DNA of 64,000 nucleotides from Candidatus Bariatricus faecipullorum. Lineage in GTDB: Bacteria; Bacillota; Clostridia; Lachnospirales; Lachnospiraceae. The first letter of the stretch is position 1, and every line of letters starts with the position of its first letter. The DNA lies in NCBI GenBank assembly GCA_019118525.1, contig DWYV01000050.1, forward strand, positions 26,322 through 90,321, written 5' to 3'. Positions 48,081-57,231 of this stretch are shown here, piece after piece. Position numbers and translations under genes: made by a program. The notes below the pieces were generated by a model. That model was not told the origin of the DNA, did not search any database, and saw nothing but the letters and a program-made list of their open reading frames with translations.

Positions 48081-49424
48081 TTACAGCCTTTTTTTCAGAT
48101 AGAACAGAAACCAGCTGCACAGCACGACGCCTTTTACCACACTGGAAAGGGAGACGCTCCACCAGACGCCGTTTAAGCCCAGGACAGTGGAAGACAGCAG
48201 GAACGCCAGGGGAATCCGGGCGGCGGTGAACACAATGCTGACCACAGAGGGAGGAACCGTTTTCCCCAGGCCGGAGAAAGCGCCGGCGGTGGTCAGCTCC
48301 ACGCACATGAAGAGCTGGGAAATTCCCAGTATCCACAGATAGTTTACCCCCATGGGAAGGAGTTCCTCTTCCTGGATAAAGAGCCGGAAAATAGGGGCGG
48401 GCAGTACCATCAGCAGGAAGGTACAGAAAAGTCCCCAGACGAAGATGGCGGCCAGGGCAGCCCGATAGCCCTTCCGGATCCGGTCTTTTTTCCCGGCGCC
48501 CAGGTTCTGGGCCAGAAAGGCGTTGACCGCGGCGCCGAATCCCTCGGCAGTGACCCAGGAGATGTTTTCAATCTGGGAACCGACCCGCTGTACGGCCACG
48601 GCAGCGTCGCCGAAGGTGGCCACCAGCCGGGTAAGTATCATGGAAATCCCCGTAAAGGCCATGTTCTGCAGGGCAGAGGGCAGGCCAATCTGAACGATTT
48701 CCCGGATGTGGGCCAGGTCCGGCCGCTCCAGAATTCGGATGTGCCGGAACAGGGAGGGCTCCCGGAGAACGTAAGCCAGGAAGACCACCGTTACAATGGC
48801 CTGGGCCGTTACGGTGGCGATGGCGGCGCCGGCCACCCGAAGCTCCGGGAAGGGGCCGATACCGAAAATCAGCACCGGGTCCAGGATGATGTTGGCGACG
48901 AGGCCGGTGGAAGTGGCCAGAAAGGAAATCCGGCTGTTTCCCATGGCTGTCGTGATACCCGTCAGCACCTGGTTGATAAACGAGAACACCACCAGGCCGC
49001 AGGTAATCTGGAGATAACTCTGCGCATCGGCTACAATCCGGCTGCTGTGAAGAGAAAAGAAGCCAATCAGCGGTCCGGAAAAAAGCAGGGCGATGATTCC
49101 GTAGAGAAGTCCGGCCAGGATTCCCATCTGAAGAGCCGTGCGGGCATAGACGGCGGCTTCCCCGGTCTGTCCGGCGCCCATGGCGTGGCCGGTTTTTACC
49201 TGGCCGCCCATACGGGGCATGACCGCCACGCCTCCCGCCAGCCACATGTACATGCCGGAAGCGCCTACGGCAGCCACCGCGTCACTGCCAAGCCGGCCTA
49301 TCCAGAGCATGTCGGTCATATTGTAGGCCATCTGGACAAAAGAAGTCCCCATAATGGGGAGCGCCAGACGGGTCAGGGCGGGTAAAACCGGCCCGTGAAG
49401 CAAATCCAGGTTTTTCTGCAGCAT
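48081..49424 (-). CDS. MATE family efflux transporter
   Basis: A 447-residue protein with twelve predicted hydrophobic segments and the two-fold MATE repeat: LALPIMGTSFVQMAYNMTDMLWIGRLG near residue 18 and the second-half counterpart IGLPSALQNMAFTGISMILTRLV near 245. These antiporters expel cationic drugs or toxins using Na+ or H+. AGGAGG precedes the ATG. It follows the popT gene on the same strand with a 48-base gap that holds a small CTGCCG hairpin, so the two may form one transcript. Confidence 0.93.
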   Translation of the reverse strand: MLQKNLDLLHGPVLPALTRLALPIMGTSFVQMAYNMTDMLWIGRLGSDAVAAVGASGMYMWLAGGVAVMPRMGGQVKTGHAMGAGQTGEAAVYARTALQMGILAGLLYGIIALLFSGPLIGFFSLHSSRIVADAQSYLQITCGLVVFSFINQVLTGITTAMGNSRISFLATSTGLVANIILDPVLIFGIGPFPELRVAGAAIATVTAQAIVTVVFLAYVLREPSLFRHIRILERPDLAHIREIVQIGLPSALQNMAFTGISMILTRLVATFGDAAVAVQRVGSQIENISWVTAEGFGAAVNAFLAQNLGAGKKDRIRKGYRAALAAIFVWGLFCTFLLMVLPAPIFRLFIQEEELLPMGVNYLWILGISQLFMCVELTTAGAFSGLGKTVPPSVVSIVFTAARIPLAFLLSSTVLGLNGVWWSVSLSSVVKGVVLCSWFLFYLKKRL

Positions 49425-49472
49425 GGGAAACGCCTCCTTTTCTTTGGTAACTCTGCCGTTTTCGGCAGAAAG

Positions 49473-50312
49473 CTAATCGGTCTGAATACTGCGGTTGAGT
49501 TTATCCAGGGCCAGGGCTGCAGCGATGCCGGCCAGAATGCAGATGCCGTTTACAAGAGCGGTGTCCGGCCTGGTAAAACTGGAAAAGGGAATAATCATCA
49601 CCGTGGCGGCGATGACGATTCCGATAATGCCGTGGAAGGCAAGGGAATAGTGCCGGTCAAACAGACGGCTGACTGCTTTTGCCAGACAGATGACCGTAAG
49701 GAGCGCGCCGATGGCTCCGGGGAGGATGATCTGCAGGTCAAAATGTCCGATGCCGTCCACAAAGGGCGTGTAAAGTCCCAGGGGCATAAGCAGAGTGGAA
49801 AAACTCATGCCGGGGGCAATCACGCTCAGCGCCAGGCAGAAGCCGCAGAAGAGGTACCAGAAAAAGTTTGGAGTAACTTCCACGGACAGCGCGTCCACGC
49901 CGGTCAGTATCAGAAAGATAACGGCCATGCAGAGGAGGAGAGAGACAAACGAGCCTCTGCTTCGTCCCTGCTCAGCGGCCTCCCGGAACAGGGAGGGCAG
50001 CATTCCTGTAATCAGCCCCACGAATACGCAGACAGAGGGGTCCGGCCAGGTCTCCAGCAGGAAGGCCAGAAGCCGGGCAACGCCCAGAAAGCCGGCGGCA
50101 TAGCCCAGAAAGACGGGCAGAAGCCGGGGCAGGTGCGTCCGGTAATGGGCGGACGGACTGGAAAGCAGTTCCATAATGGGGCGGTAAACCCCGAAAATTA
50201 CAGCCAGAACGCCGCCGGACACGCCCGGGAGTACGGCGCCAAGGCCAATTACCGCCCCCTGGAATACCTGGAAGAGGAACCGCAGGGGACGAAAAGATTT
50301 CCGATTTTCCAT
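49473..50312 (-). CDS. popT: DUF368 membrane protein, PopT-like undecaprenyl phosphate translocase
   Basis: A 279-residue protein with about eight hydrophobic segments and the DUF368 signature VIGLGAVLPGVSGGVLAVIFG, repeated in the second half as LALSVIAPGMSFSTLLMPLGLY. Members of DUF368 (PopT) have recently been shown to recycle undecaprenyl phosphate across the membrane for cell wall synthesis. Start, length and signatures fit. It has a consensus minus-strand promoter and probably shares a transcript with the MATE gene. Orthology to the characterised PopT is inferred. Confidence 0.85.
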   Translation of the reverse strand: MENRKSFRPLRFLFQVFQGAVIGLGAVLPGVSGGVLAVIFGVYRPIMELLSSPSAHYRTHLPRLLPVFLGYAAGFLGVARLLAFLLETWPDPSVCVFVGLITGMLPSLFREAAEQGRSRGSFVSLLLCMAVIFLILTGVDALSVEVTPNFFWYLFCGFCLALSVIAPGMSFSTLLMPLGLYTPFVDGIGHFDLQIILPGAIGALLTVICLAKAVSRLFDRHYSLAFHGIIGIVIAATVMIIPFSSFTRPDTALVNGICILAGIAAALALDKLNRSIQTD

Positions 50313-50364
50313 ATTTTTGATATCCTTTTTTGTCTCATAAATAATCTATAGGCTAACGTGACAG

Positions 50365-50393
50365 ATTATACTATCTTTCGGTTCTGTTTTCAA
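50365..50393 (-). promoter_or_regulatory. Promoter of popT
   Basis: On the minus strand TTGAAA (complement of 50388-50393) and TATAAT (complement of 50365-50370), 17-base spacer. Confidence 0.75.
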
Positions 50394-50407
50394 GGGACAG
50401 ATTGTGT

Positions 50408-50413
50408 TATAAT
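50408..50413 (+). promoter_or_regulatory. -10 of the asparaginase promoter
   Basis: A perfect TATAAT directly upstream of the MITE-like element; the -35 region is weak (TGTTTT). The region overlaps the popT promoter on the other strand, so the two may interfere. Confidence 0.45.
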
Positions 50414-50469
50414 GTTACTATTCACAGCCGACGGCTGCACATGCGGGTGGAGGGGCTGTGAATAGTAAT
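50414..50469 (+). mobile_element. Short MITE-like element, copy A
   Basis: Terminal inverted repeats GTTACTATTCACAGCC and GGCTGTGAATAGTAAT (15 of 16 matching) enclose 24 bases. Read in reverse, the core CTCCACCCGCATGTGCAGCCGTC matches the left part of copy B. It occupies the 5' untranslated region of the asparaginase gene, starting right after the -10. Confidence 0.7.
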
Positions 50470-50512
50470 GCTCAGTAACACTCAAAAATGTCAGAGAGAG
50501 GATGAAACGGGG

Positions 50513-51526
50513 ATGAAACATATTCTGATGATTGGAACCGGGGGCACGATTGCTTCCCGGCAGACGGAAGACGGGCTGGCGCCGGGGCTGACTCCGGAGG
50601 ATATTCTGGCCTATATTCCGGCAGTAAAAGATGTCTGCCATGTGGACACCATCCAGGTGTGCAGTCTGGACAGCACCAATGTCACTCCTGCCCACTGGAA
50701 GCTCATGGTAAAAGCGGTGGAAGAAAATTATGAAAAATACGACGGCTTTGTTATCTGTCACGGAACAGATACCCTGGCCTACACGGCCGCGGCCCTTTCC
50801 TATATGATACAGAATTCTGCCAAGCCGGTGGTGATTACGGGAGCCCAGAAGCCGATTAACATGGACGTGACGGACGCCAAGACGAATCTGCTGGACAGTT
50901 TTATCTACGCGGCGGACGACGAGTCCCAGAATGTAAACATTGTATTTGACGGGAAAGTAATTGTGGGAACCCGGGCGAAGAAGGAGCGGGCCAAAAGCTA
51001 CAACGCTTTTTCCAGCATCAACTTCCCCTATCCTGCCGTGATTCAGGACGGAATGCTGGTGCGCTATATTCCGGAAGTCCCCTGCCAGGGGAGCGTCCGG
51101 TTTTATTACGACATGAAAGAGAGCGTCTGTGTGCTGAAGCTGATTCCCGGCATGAAACCGGAAATCCTGCCCTGGCTGTTTGCCCACTACGACTGTATTG
51201 TGATTGAGAGCTTCGGCGTGGGCGGAATTCCCCAGACCCTGGTGCACGCTTTCTATGAAGAGATGGAAAAGTGGAAGGAAAAAGGGAAATTTGTGGTGAT
51301 GACGACCCAGGTGGCAAACGAGGGAAGCAATATGACCGTCTATGAAGTAGGCCGGAAGGTGAAGCAGGATTTCCAGATGATAGAGGCCTATGACATGACC
51401 CTGGAGGCGGTTATCACCAAACTGATGTGGCTGATGGCCATGCCCCACACCGATTCCCGGAAGCTGAGGAAAGAGTTTTACACGACCATTAACCACGACA
51501 TTCTGTTTACCCGCAGGGAAGAATAA
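50513..51526 (+). CDS. ansA: Type I asparaginase
   Basis: A 337-residue cytosolic L-asparaginase. The two active-site Thr motifs are present: LMIGTGGTIASRQTEDG near residue 12 and VICHGTDTLAYTAAALSYM near 85, plus VVITGAQKPIN. The C-terminal domain follows from about 215. The absence of a signal peptide points to the low-affinity type I enzyme. The ATG at 50513 is preferred, with GAGAGAGG upstream. A mobile-element copy lies between its -10 and the coding sequence. Confidence 0.93.
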   Translation: MKHILMIGTGGTIASRQTEDGLAPGLTPEDILAYIPAVKDVCHVDTIQVCSLDSTNVTPAHWKLMVKAVEENYEKYDGFVICHGTDTLAYTAAALSYMIQNSAKPVVITGAQKPINMDVTDAKTNLLDSFIYAADDESQNVNIVFDGKVIVGTRAKKERAKSYNAFSSINFPYPAVIQDGMLVRYIPEVPCQGSVRFYYDMKESVCVLKLIPGMKPEILPWLFAHYDCIVIESFGVGGIPQTLVHAFYEEMEKWKEKGKFVVMTTQVANEGSNMTVYEVGRKVKQDFQMIEAYDMTLEAVITKLMWLMAMPHTDSRKLRKEFYTTINHDILFTRREE

Positions 51527-51535
51527 AAAGAGAGA

Positions 51536-51575
51536 AAAAAGGGGAGCTTTGCCGGCCGGCAGAGCTCCCTTTTGC
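51536..51575 (+). terminator. Terminator between ansA and yitT
   Basis: GGGAGCT pairs with AGCTCCC and the inner GCCGGCCGGC extends the stem; A-run and T-run flank it, so it can serve both convergent genes. Confidence 0.75.
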
Positions 51576-51586
51576 AGATTCTTCTG

Positions 51587-52429
51587 TCAGATACTGTGAA
51601 ATCCTTTTCCGATAATTTCACTGGTATTGGAAATCAGAATAAATGCGCCTGGTTCTTCCCGTTTGATATAGTTCCGAAGGCGGACGGCCTGATGCCGGTT
51701 CAGGGCGGTAAAGACGATGTACCGCTTTGCCCCGGAAAAAGCGCCCTGGGCGTCGCAGATGGTGGCACCCCGGTGCAGCTCCTTTACGATAAACTCGCAG
51801 ATGGGATCCGGATTACTGCAGACCACATTGAAATATTTGGAAAGATTCAGGCTTTCAATGAAGTTGTCCACCAGGAAGGAGCGAATCGCCAGGCCGAAGA
51901 AGGAGTAAAGTCCTGTTTTAATATCAAAAACAAAGAATCCGGCGATGGTAATCACGATATCGGAAATCAGCAGTGCCCGTCCGATGTTCATGCTGGAATA
52001 CTTTTTCACAATCATGGCAATAATATCTGTTCCGCCGCTGGAGGAACCGATATTGAACAGCACTGCGGAACCGAAAGCCGGCAGGGCGATGGCAAACATT
52101 ACTTCCAGCATGGGTTCATTGGTAAACGGCTTTTCCATGGGCCAGATTCGTTCCATGGCGGAAAGGGCCACGGAAAGCAGGATACTGCAGTAGGCAGTCT
52201 TGGCAACGAATTTCCGGCCGAGAATCAGAGCACCCAGCGCCAGCAGAGCCATATTGGCGATGAACGAAAAATCGGAGGCGGAGATGGGAAAAAGTCTTGC
52301 CACCAGTACCGCCAGACCGGTAATCCCTCCGAACGTAAAGTTGTTGGTAAACTTAAAAAAGTAAGTTCCTACAGCCATAATCAGGGTTGCCGCCGTCATC
52401 ATACCAAAGTTTTTCAGTTTATCTTTCAT
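51587..52429 (-). CDS. YitT family membrane protein
   Basis: A 280-residue protein with about five membrane helices (residues 10-190, with TFGGITGLAVLVARLF and FNIGSSSGGTDIIAMIV, the DUF161 repeat) and a C-terminal cytosolic DUF2179 domain (about 215-280, KELHRGATICDAQGAFSG). YitT proteins are widespread and their function is unsettled. The start has GGGGATT upstream; its promoter is a minus-strand TTGACT/TACAAT pair. Confidence 0.92.
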   Translation of the reverse strand: MKDKLKNFGMMTAATLIMAVGTYFFKFTNNFTFGGITGLAVLVARLFPISASDFSFIANMALLALGALILGRKFVAKTAYCSILLSVALSAMERIWPMEKPFTNEPMLEVMFAIALPAFGSAVLFNIGSSSGGTDIIAMIVKKYSSMNIGRALLISDIVITIAGFFVFDIKTGLYSFFGLAIRSFLVDNFIESLNLSKYFNVVCSNPDPICEFIVKELHRGATICDAQGAFSGAKRYIVFTALNRHQAVRLRNYIKREEPGAFILISNTSEIIGKGFHSI

Positions 52430-52453
52430 TTGTAAATCCCCAGCATATACTCC

Positions 52454-52475
52454 CCGGACAAAGTCCGGCTTTTTT
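52454..52475 (+). terminator. Forward-strand terminator upstream of eno
   Basis: CCGGAC-AAA-GTCCGG followed by CTTTTTT. No forward gene ends nearby, so it may block read-through from ansA or act as an insulator in the yitT leader. Confidence 0.5.
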
Positions 52476-52483
52476 CTATCCGC

Positions 52484-52512
52484 ATTGTAACGCGGTCATT
52501 TTTGAAAGTCAA
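52484..52512 (-). promoter_or_regulatory. Promoter of the yitT gene
   Basis: Minus strand TTGACT (complement of 52507-52512) and TACAAT (complement of 52484-52489), 17-base spacer. Confidence 0.7.
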
Positions 52513-52609
52513 CCTCTTTTGGCCACCTTTTTTCACTTTCCATTTATTCGCAGGCATGAGGGAAAAACGGCCGGAAATACTATCTGATAAAAAGGAGGAA
52601 AATAAGAAA

Positions 52610-53917
52610 ATGTTTCAATATGTACCGATTACGGATGTTTATGCAAGAGAAATTCTGGACTCCCGGGGGAACCCTACCCTGGAAGTGGAAGTGATGGCGG
52701 GGGAGAACTGTGTGGGACGGGCGGCTGTGCCTTCCGGCGCATCCACGGGAAGATTTGAGGCCGTGGAACTGCGGGACGGGGAACACCGCTATCAGGGACT
52801 GGGCGTGCTCAGTGCAGTGGATCACGTAAACGCCAGGATTGCCCGGGAAATTCTGGGGATGAACGTACTGGACCAGGTTCAGACGGACCGGCTTCTGATA
52901 CAGCTGGACGGCACGGATAATAAAATCAACCTGGGCGCCAACGCCACGCTGGGCGTCTCCCTTGCCGTGGCCAGGGCTGCGGCAAAAGTACTGCAGGTTC
53001 CCCTGTTCCGCTATCTGGGCGGCGTGAACGCAAAACAGATGCCGGTGCCCATGATGAACATTCTGAACGGAGGCCGGCATGCGGATAATACGCTGGACAT
53101 TCAGGAATTTATGATTATGCCGGTGGGGGCCTGCTGTTTCCGGGAGGGACTCAGAATGTGCGCCGAGATATACCACATGCTGAAGGCCATTTTGAAAAAG
53201 CAGGGCTGTCAGACCGCTGTGGGGGACGAAGGCGGTTTCGCCCCGGACCTGCCGGACGCAAAAGAAGCGCTGGACTATATTATGGAAGCAGTGGAAAAGG
53301 CAGGGTACGAGCCGGGAAGCCAGGTGGCGGTGGCGCTGGACGTGGCGGCCAGTGAGCTCTACGATGAGCAGAGAAAGCAGTACGTGTTTGAGGGGGAAAG
53401 CCGGATGCACGGCCAGAAAATCACCCGTTCTGCGGAAGAACTGATTGATTATTATGAAGAACTGACCAGCCGGTACCCCATCTGTTCTATCGAGGATCCC
53501 CTGGATGAGGAAGACTGGGAGGGCTGGGAGCTTCTTACGACCCGGATGGGACTTCACACCCAGCTTGTGGGGGACGACCTGTTTGTGACGAATGTGAAAC
53601 GGCTGAATGCGGGAATTCTGAAGGAAATCGCCAACTCCATTCTGGTCAAGGTCAATCAGATTGGAACCCTTACCGAAGCGGCGGACGCCATTGAGATGGC
53701 AAAAAGCGCCGGATACCGGGCCATTATCTCCCACCGTTCCGGCGAGACCGCCGATACGTTTATCGCAGACCTGGCCGTGGCCTTTAACACCGGGCAGATA
53801 AAAACCGGAGCGCCCTGCCGGTCCGAGCGGGTGGAGAAATACAACCGCCTGCTCCGGATTGAGGACATGCTGGGAGACGGCGCCCGCTATGAAAATCCCT
53901 TTGTAAGATTTATGTAA
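52610..53917 (+). CDS. eno: Enolase
   Basis: A 435-residue glycolytic enzyme interconverting 2-phosphoglycerate and phosphoenolpyruvate. Diagnostic stretches are [17 protein letters not shown], the mobile loop [16 protein letters not shown], the general-base region [10 protein letters not shown], the Mg2+ ligands in VALDVAASE and [11 protein letters not shown], catalytic Lys in [10 protein letters not shown] and the closing [12 protein letters not shown]. The start is fixed by the family N-terminus (ATG at 52610, AAAGGAGG upstream); the frame extends 36 codons further upstream without protein character. No promoter with good consensus was found. Confidence 0.97.
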   Translation: MFQYVPITDVYAREILDSRGNPTLEVEVMAGENCVGRAAVPSGASTGRFEAVELRDGEHRYQGLGVLSAVDHVNARIAREILGMNVLDQVQTDRLLIQLDGTDNKINLGANATLGVSLAVARAAAKVLQVPLFRYLGGVNAKQMPVPMMNILNGGRHADNTLDIQEFMIMPVGACCFREGLRMCAEIYHMLKAILKKQGCQTAVGDEGGFAPDLPDAKEALDYIMEAVEKAGYEPGSQVAVALDVAASELYDEQRKQYVFEGESRMHGQKITRSAEELIDYYEELTSRYPICSIEDPLDEEDWEGWELLTTRMGLHTQLVGDDLFVTNVKRLNAGILKEIANSILVKVNQIGTLTEAADAIEMAKSAGYRAIISHRSGETADTFIADLAVAFNTGQIKTGAPCRSERVEKYNRLLRIEDMLGDGARYENPFVRFM

Positions 53918-53931
53918 AACTGCCGTTTTCC

Positions 53932-53960
53932 TTGAATGCAGCCCCTCCCTGTGGTAAGAT
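53932..53960 (+). promoter_or_regulatory. Promoter of the DUF5105-like lipoprotein gene
   Basis: TTGAAT at 53932-53937 and TAAGAT at 53955-53960, 17-base spacer. Confidence 0.55.
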
Positions 53961-54002
53961 AATATCAGTGAATTCTGAACACAGAAAAAGGAGGGAGCTA
54001 TA

Positions 54003-54635
54003 GTGAGAAAATGGAAGAGTTGCGCAGCCGTATTCGCGGCGGCAGTACTGGCAGTCTCAGCAGCAGGCTGCGGCGGCGGAGAGGATTTTGACGCCAAGGG
54101 GTATGTGCAGGCAGTTCTGGACGCCAAGTACCAGAGAGACTATGCGGCTTATGCCGAGATGCTGGACATTTCTGAAGATGAGGCAAAGGAAGACCTGGAA
54201 ACCCAGTTTAACGATTCCCTGGAATCCGAGATGGCATCAGCCGGACTGACCGCGACGGACGAGCAGATTGCACAGTATCAGCAGATGGAAGCAGACCTGC
54301 GGGCAAAGGTGACCTATGAAGTGCAGGATGCGGTAAAGGATGACGATGACAATTTTACCGTGGACGTGGTTATCACCCCGCTGGACTCCTATGACCGTCT
54401 GGCAGAGGGAATCCAGGCAGAGTTCCAGGACGCAGTCAATAACGGGGCTACCCAGGACGACCTGACCCAGGTATTTCTGGATTTTGAACGGGAATGCATT
54501 GACAACGGACAGCCCAAAGATCCGGTAACCGTAACACTGAACGTTACGTATGAGGAAGACGGGAACCAGAGAATTTATTCCATTCCCGATGATGACTATA
54601 TGACACTGGAAATGGCCGTAACCGGTCAGCAGTAA
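54003..54635 (+). CDS. Uncharacterised lipoprotein
   Basis: A 210-residue lipoprotein starting with GTG at 54003 (GGAGGG 8 bases upstream). The signal peptide ends SAAGC at about residue 23. The mature part is largely helical and acidic with DAKGYVQAVLDAKYQRDYAAY and a C-terminal beta stretch ending NQRIYSIPDDDYMTLEMAV. It resembles the DUF5105-type lipoproteins of Clostridia, but this assignment is from memory of pattern only. Monocistronic, followed by a REP-like palindrome. Confidence 0.7.
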   Translation: MRKWKSCAAVFAAAVLAVSAAGCGGGEDFDAKGYVQAVLDAKYQRDYAAYAEMLDISEDEAKEDLETQFNDSLESEMASAGLTATDEQIAQYQQMEADLRAKVTYEVQDAVKDDDDNFTVDVVITPLDSYDRLAEGIQAEFQDAVNNGATQDDLTQVFLDFERECIDNGQPKDPVTVTLNVTYEEDGNQRIYSIPDDDYMTLEMAVTGQQ

Positions 54636-54670
54636 AAGATTGTTAATGACTGAATTGTTTTAAAATTGTA

Positions 54671-54710
54671 GTTGGGGACGGGTACCGGCCAGCCGGTACC
54701 CGTCCCCAAC
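54671..54710 (+). repeat. REP-like palindrome, copy 5
   Basis: Perfect 19-base arms (54671-54689, 54692-54710), core GTTGGGGACGGGTACCGGC. The leader GAATTGTTTTAAAATTGTAG carries the GTAG tetranucleotide. It lies between convergent gene ends and stops 3 bases before the hydG stop codon. Confidence 0.85.
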
Positions 54711-54713
54711 TAA

Positions 54714-56135
54714 CTAGAAGCGGAAATCCCGCCCTTCGTTATTCTCAATTTCTTTCAGGTGTTTCACCAGAGTCTCCCGTGCTTTCGGATTAGGCACGTT
54801 TTCGATTTCCCTTTCAATCAGGGCGTCTCCGATTTTCTTCGTCTCCGGGGAGGCGTAATCCATCAGGTATTCTTTCAGGGTCAGCAGAGCGTTGGGATGG
54901 CAGCAGTTCTGAATCTGCTGACTCTTGCAGAGGGCCATAAACCGGTCGCCGGTGCGGCCTTCTCTGTAGCAGGCTGTACAGAAGCTGGGGATATAGCCCA
55001 GGTCCATCAGCCATTTCACGACTTCGTCCAGGGTTCTGGTGTCGCTGACGTCGAACTGTTCGGAGGATTCGTCTTCCGGTTCCGGCTCGGCGTAACCGCC
55101 CACGCTGGTGCGGGAACCGCCGCTAATCTGGGAGATACCCAGGTGAAGTACCCGTTCTCTGCAGGCCTGATTCTCCCGGGTGGAAATAATCATGCCGGTA
55201 TAGGGAACGGCAACCCGGATACAGGCCACGATTTTTGCAAAGGTGTCGTCGTCGATACCGTTTTTAAAGGAAGAGGCGTCGATGTCATCGGCATTTTTCA
55301 GCCGGGGAACGCTGATGGTGTGGGGGCCTACTCCAAAGACGGCCTCCAGGTGCTCGGCGTGCATCAGAAGCCCGGCGAACTCATAGCGGTATTTGTCCAG
55401 GCCAAACAGAACGCCCAGGCCTACGTCGTCGATACCGCCTTCCATGGCCCGGTCCATGGCCTCGGTGTGGTAGTCGTAGTCGTGTTTGGGGCCGGTGGGA
55501 TGAAGCTCCAGGTAACTCTCTTTATGGTAGGTTTCCTGGAACAGAATGTAGGTACCGATACCTGCTTCTTTCAGTTTCCGGTAGTTTTCCACGGTAGTGG
55601 CGGCGATGTTTACGTTTACCCGGCGGATGGCGCCGTTTTTATGCTGAATGCTGTAAATGGTTTTGATACTTTCCAGGATGTACTCAATCGGATTGTTCTG
55701 GGGGTCTTCCCCGGCTTCCAGGGCCAGCCGTTTGTGCCCCATGTCCTGAAGCGCGATAACTTCCCGGCGGATTTCGTCCTGCGTCAGCTTTTTCCTGGGA
55801 ATGTGCTTGTTCTTCATATGGTAAGGACAGTAGGTACATCCGTTAATGCAGTAATTGGAAAGATACAGCGGGGCGAACATGACGATACGGTTTCCGTAAA
55901 AGTCCTTTTTAATCTGCTCGGCCAGTTTGTAGATTTCCTCGTTTTTCTCGGGAATGGGACAGGCAAGCAGAACAGAGGCCTCCCGGTGGGACAGTCCTTT
56001 GCGCTCTTTTGCCTTTGCAATGATGGAGTCAATCAGCTCCACGTTTTCGCAGTTTTCGTCTGCGTAGGCCAGGGTGTCCAGGATTTCCTGGTGGTCAATG
56101 AATTCCGTTGCTTTTCTGGATGATGGATTGTACAT
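54714..56135 (-). CDS. hydG: [FeFe]-hydrogenase H-cluster maturase HydG
   Basis: A 473-residue radical SAM tyrosine lyase that makes the CO and CN- ligands of the H-cluster. The SAM cluster motif is NYCINGCTYCPYH (C-x3-C-x2-C) near residue 95, with ALEAGEDPQNNP further on. The C-terminal auxiliary cluster ligands are CTACYREGRTGDRFM and, nearby, CC in QIQNCCHPNAL. Length matches HydG. AGGAGG precedes the ATG. It is the last gene of a leftward operon with hydE and the regulator gene. Confidence 0.96.
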   Translation of the reverse strand: MYNPSSRKATEFIDHQEILDTLAYADENCENVELIDSIIAKAKERKGLSHREASVLLACPIPEKNEEIYKLAEQIKKDFYGNRIVMFAPLYLSNYCINGCTYCPYHMKNKHIPRKKLTQDEIRREVIALQDMGHKRLALEAGEDPQNNPIEYILESIKTIYSIQHKNGAIRRVNVNIAATTVENYRKLKEAGIGTYILFQETYHKESYLELHPTGPKHDYDYHTEAMDRAMEGGIDDVGLGVLFGLDKYRYEFAGLLMHAEHLEAVFGVGPHTISVPRLKNADDIDASSFKNGIDDDTFAKIVACIRVAVPYTGMIISTRENQACRERVLHLGISQISGGSRTSVGGYAEPEPEDESSEQFDVSDTRTLDEVVKWLMDLGYIPSFCTACYREGRTGDRFMALCKSQQIQNCCHPNALLTLKEYLMDYASPETKKIGDALIEREIENVPNPKARETLVKHLKEIENNEGRDFRF

Positions 56136-56190
56136 GATTTCGTTCCTCCTGATAAAAATTTTGTACGGCGGGAAACTTGTCTTTCCCGCG

Positions 56191-57231
56191 CTAGGAAACC
56201 AGGGAGTCGCCGCGGCTGGTAACTACCCGGTAACCGGTCTTTTCCATACGCTTTTTTAAGTCAGCCAGACACTCGGCAGCCTCGCTGCCGGAGCAGAGCT
56301 TATTATCATAAAGGCTGTAATCCTTCCGGTTTTTTTCCGGAGACAGATTGGGCATCACCACGTTGGCGCCTGCCAGGATGCCAAGTTCCCGCCCCTGGGG
56401 ATGAATGGTGCCAAGGGCCGTGGTGGCGGGAAGAAGCACTTTGGGAAGCATGAGCCGCAGAAGCCCCAGCATATATAAGGTCAGTTCCAGGGTGCCTGCC
56501 GGTTCTTTGGCAAATATCGTGTCGTGGTGGGGGATAAAGGGACCGATTCCCACCATATGGGGATTCAGTTTTTTTAAAAACAGCATATCCTCGGCCAGAT
56601 GTTCCGGCGTCTGCCCCGGAGAGCCGACCATGAATCCGCTTCCGGTCTGGTAGCCGATATCCCGCAGGGTATAAAGGCAGGCCTGCCGGTGGGTGGCGGA
56701 AAGCTCCGGCGGATGGAGCATCCGGTAGTGGTCTGCGTTGCAGGTCTCATGGCGCAGCAGATACCGGGTGGCTCCGGCCTGGAAAAAAGCCTCATAGCTT
56801 TCCCGGGATTTCTCCCCGATGGAAAGGGTGATGGCGCAGTCCGGCCAGCCTTTCCGGATGGCCCGGACCAGATGGCAGACGCGTTCGTCCGTGAACCAGG
56901 GGTCTTCCCCGCCCTGGAGAACAAAGGTCCGAAACCCCAGCCGGTAGCCGGTCTCACAGCAGGAGAGGATGTCCTCTTCTGTCAGCCGGTAGCGCCGGAT
57001 ATGGGAGTTCTGGTTCTGAATCCCGCAGTAATAACAGTTGTTTTTACAGTAATTGGTAAATTCAATCAGCCCCCGGATATAGACGTCGTGTCCGTAATGG
57101 CGAATCCGCACCTGGCGGGCCTGCTCAAACAGATAGTCGGAAAGAGCCGGAGTGCGTCCCCGGATGAGGCGGACCCATTCCTCCCGGGAGAGGGTCCCGG
57201 TATCCCGGAGCCGGTCAATCAGTTCTCTCAT
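56191..57231 (-). CDS. hydE: [FeFe]-hydrogenase H-cluster maturase HydE
   Basis: A 346-residue radical SAM enzyme that helps assemble the diiron subcluster. The cluster motif is FTNYCKNNCYYCGIQN (C-x3-C-x2-C) near residue 58, followed by the SAM-binding VLQGGEDPWFTDE and the HydE-typical LRHETCNADHYRMLHP and SGFMVGSPGQT. The start overlaps the stop of the regulator gene (ATGA). HydF and the hydrogenase are not in the window. Confidence 0.95.
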   Translation of the reverse strand: MRELIDRLRDTGTLSREEWVRLIRGRTPALSDYLFEQARQVRIRHYGHDVYIRGLIEFTNYCKNNCYYCGIQNQNSHIRRYRLTEEDILSCCETGYRLGFRTFVLQGGEDPWFTDERVCHLVRAIRKGWPDCAITLSIGEKSRESYEAFFQAGATRYLLRHETCNADHYRMLHPPELSATHRQACLYTLRDIGYQTGSGFMVGSPGQTPEHLAEDMLFLKKLNPHMVGIGPFIPHHDTIFAKEPAGTLELTLYMLGLLRLMLPKVLLPATTALGTIHPQGRELGILAGANVVMPNLSPEKNRKDYSLYDNKLCSGSEAAECLADLKKRMEKTGYRVVTSRGDSLVS

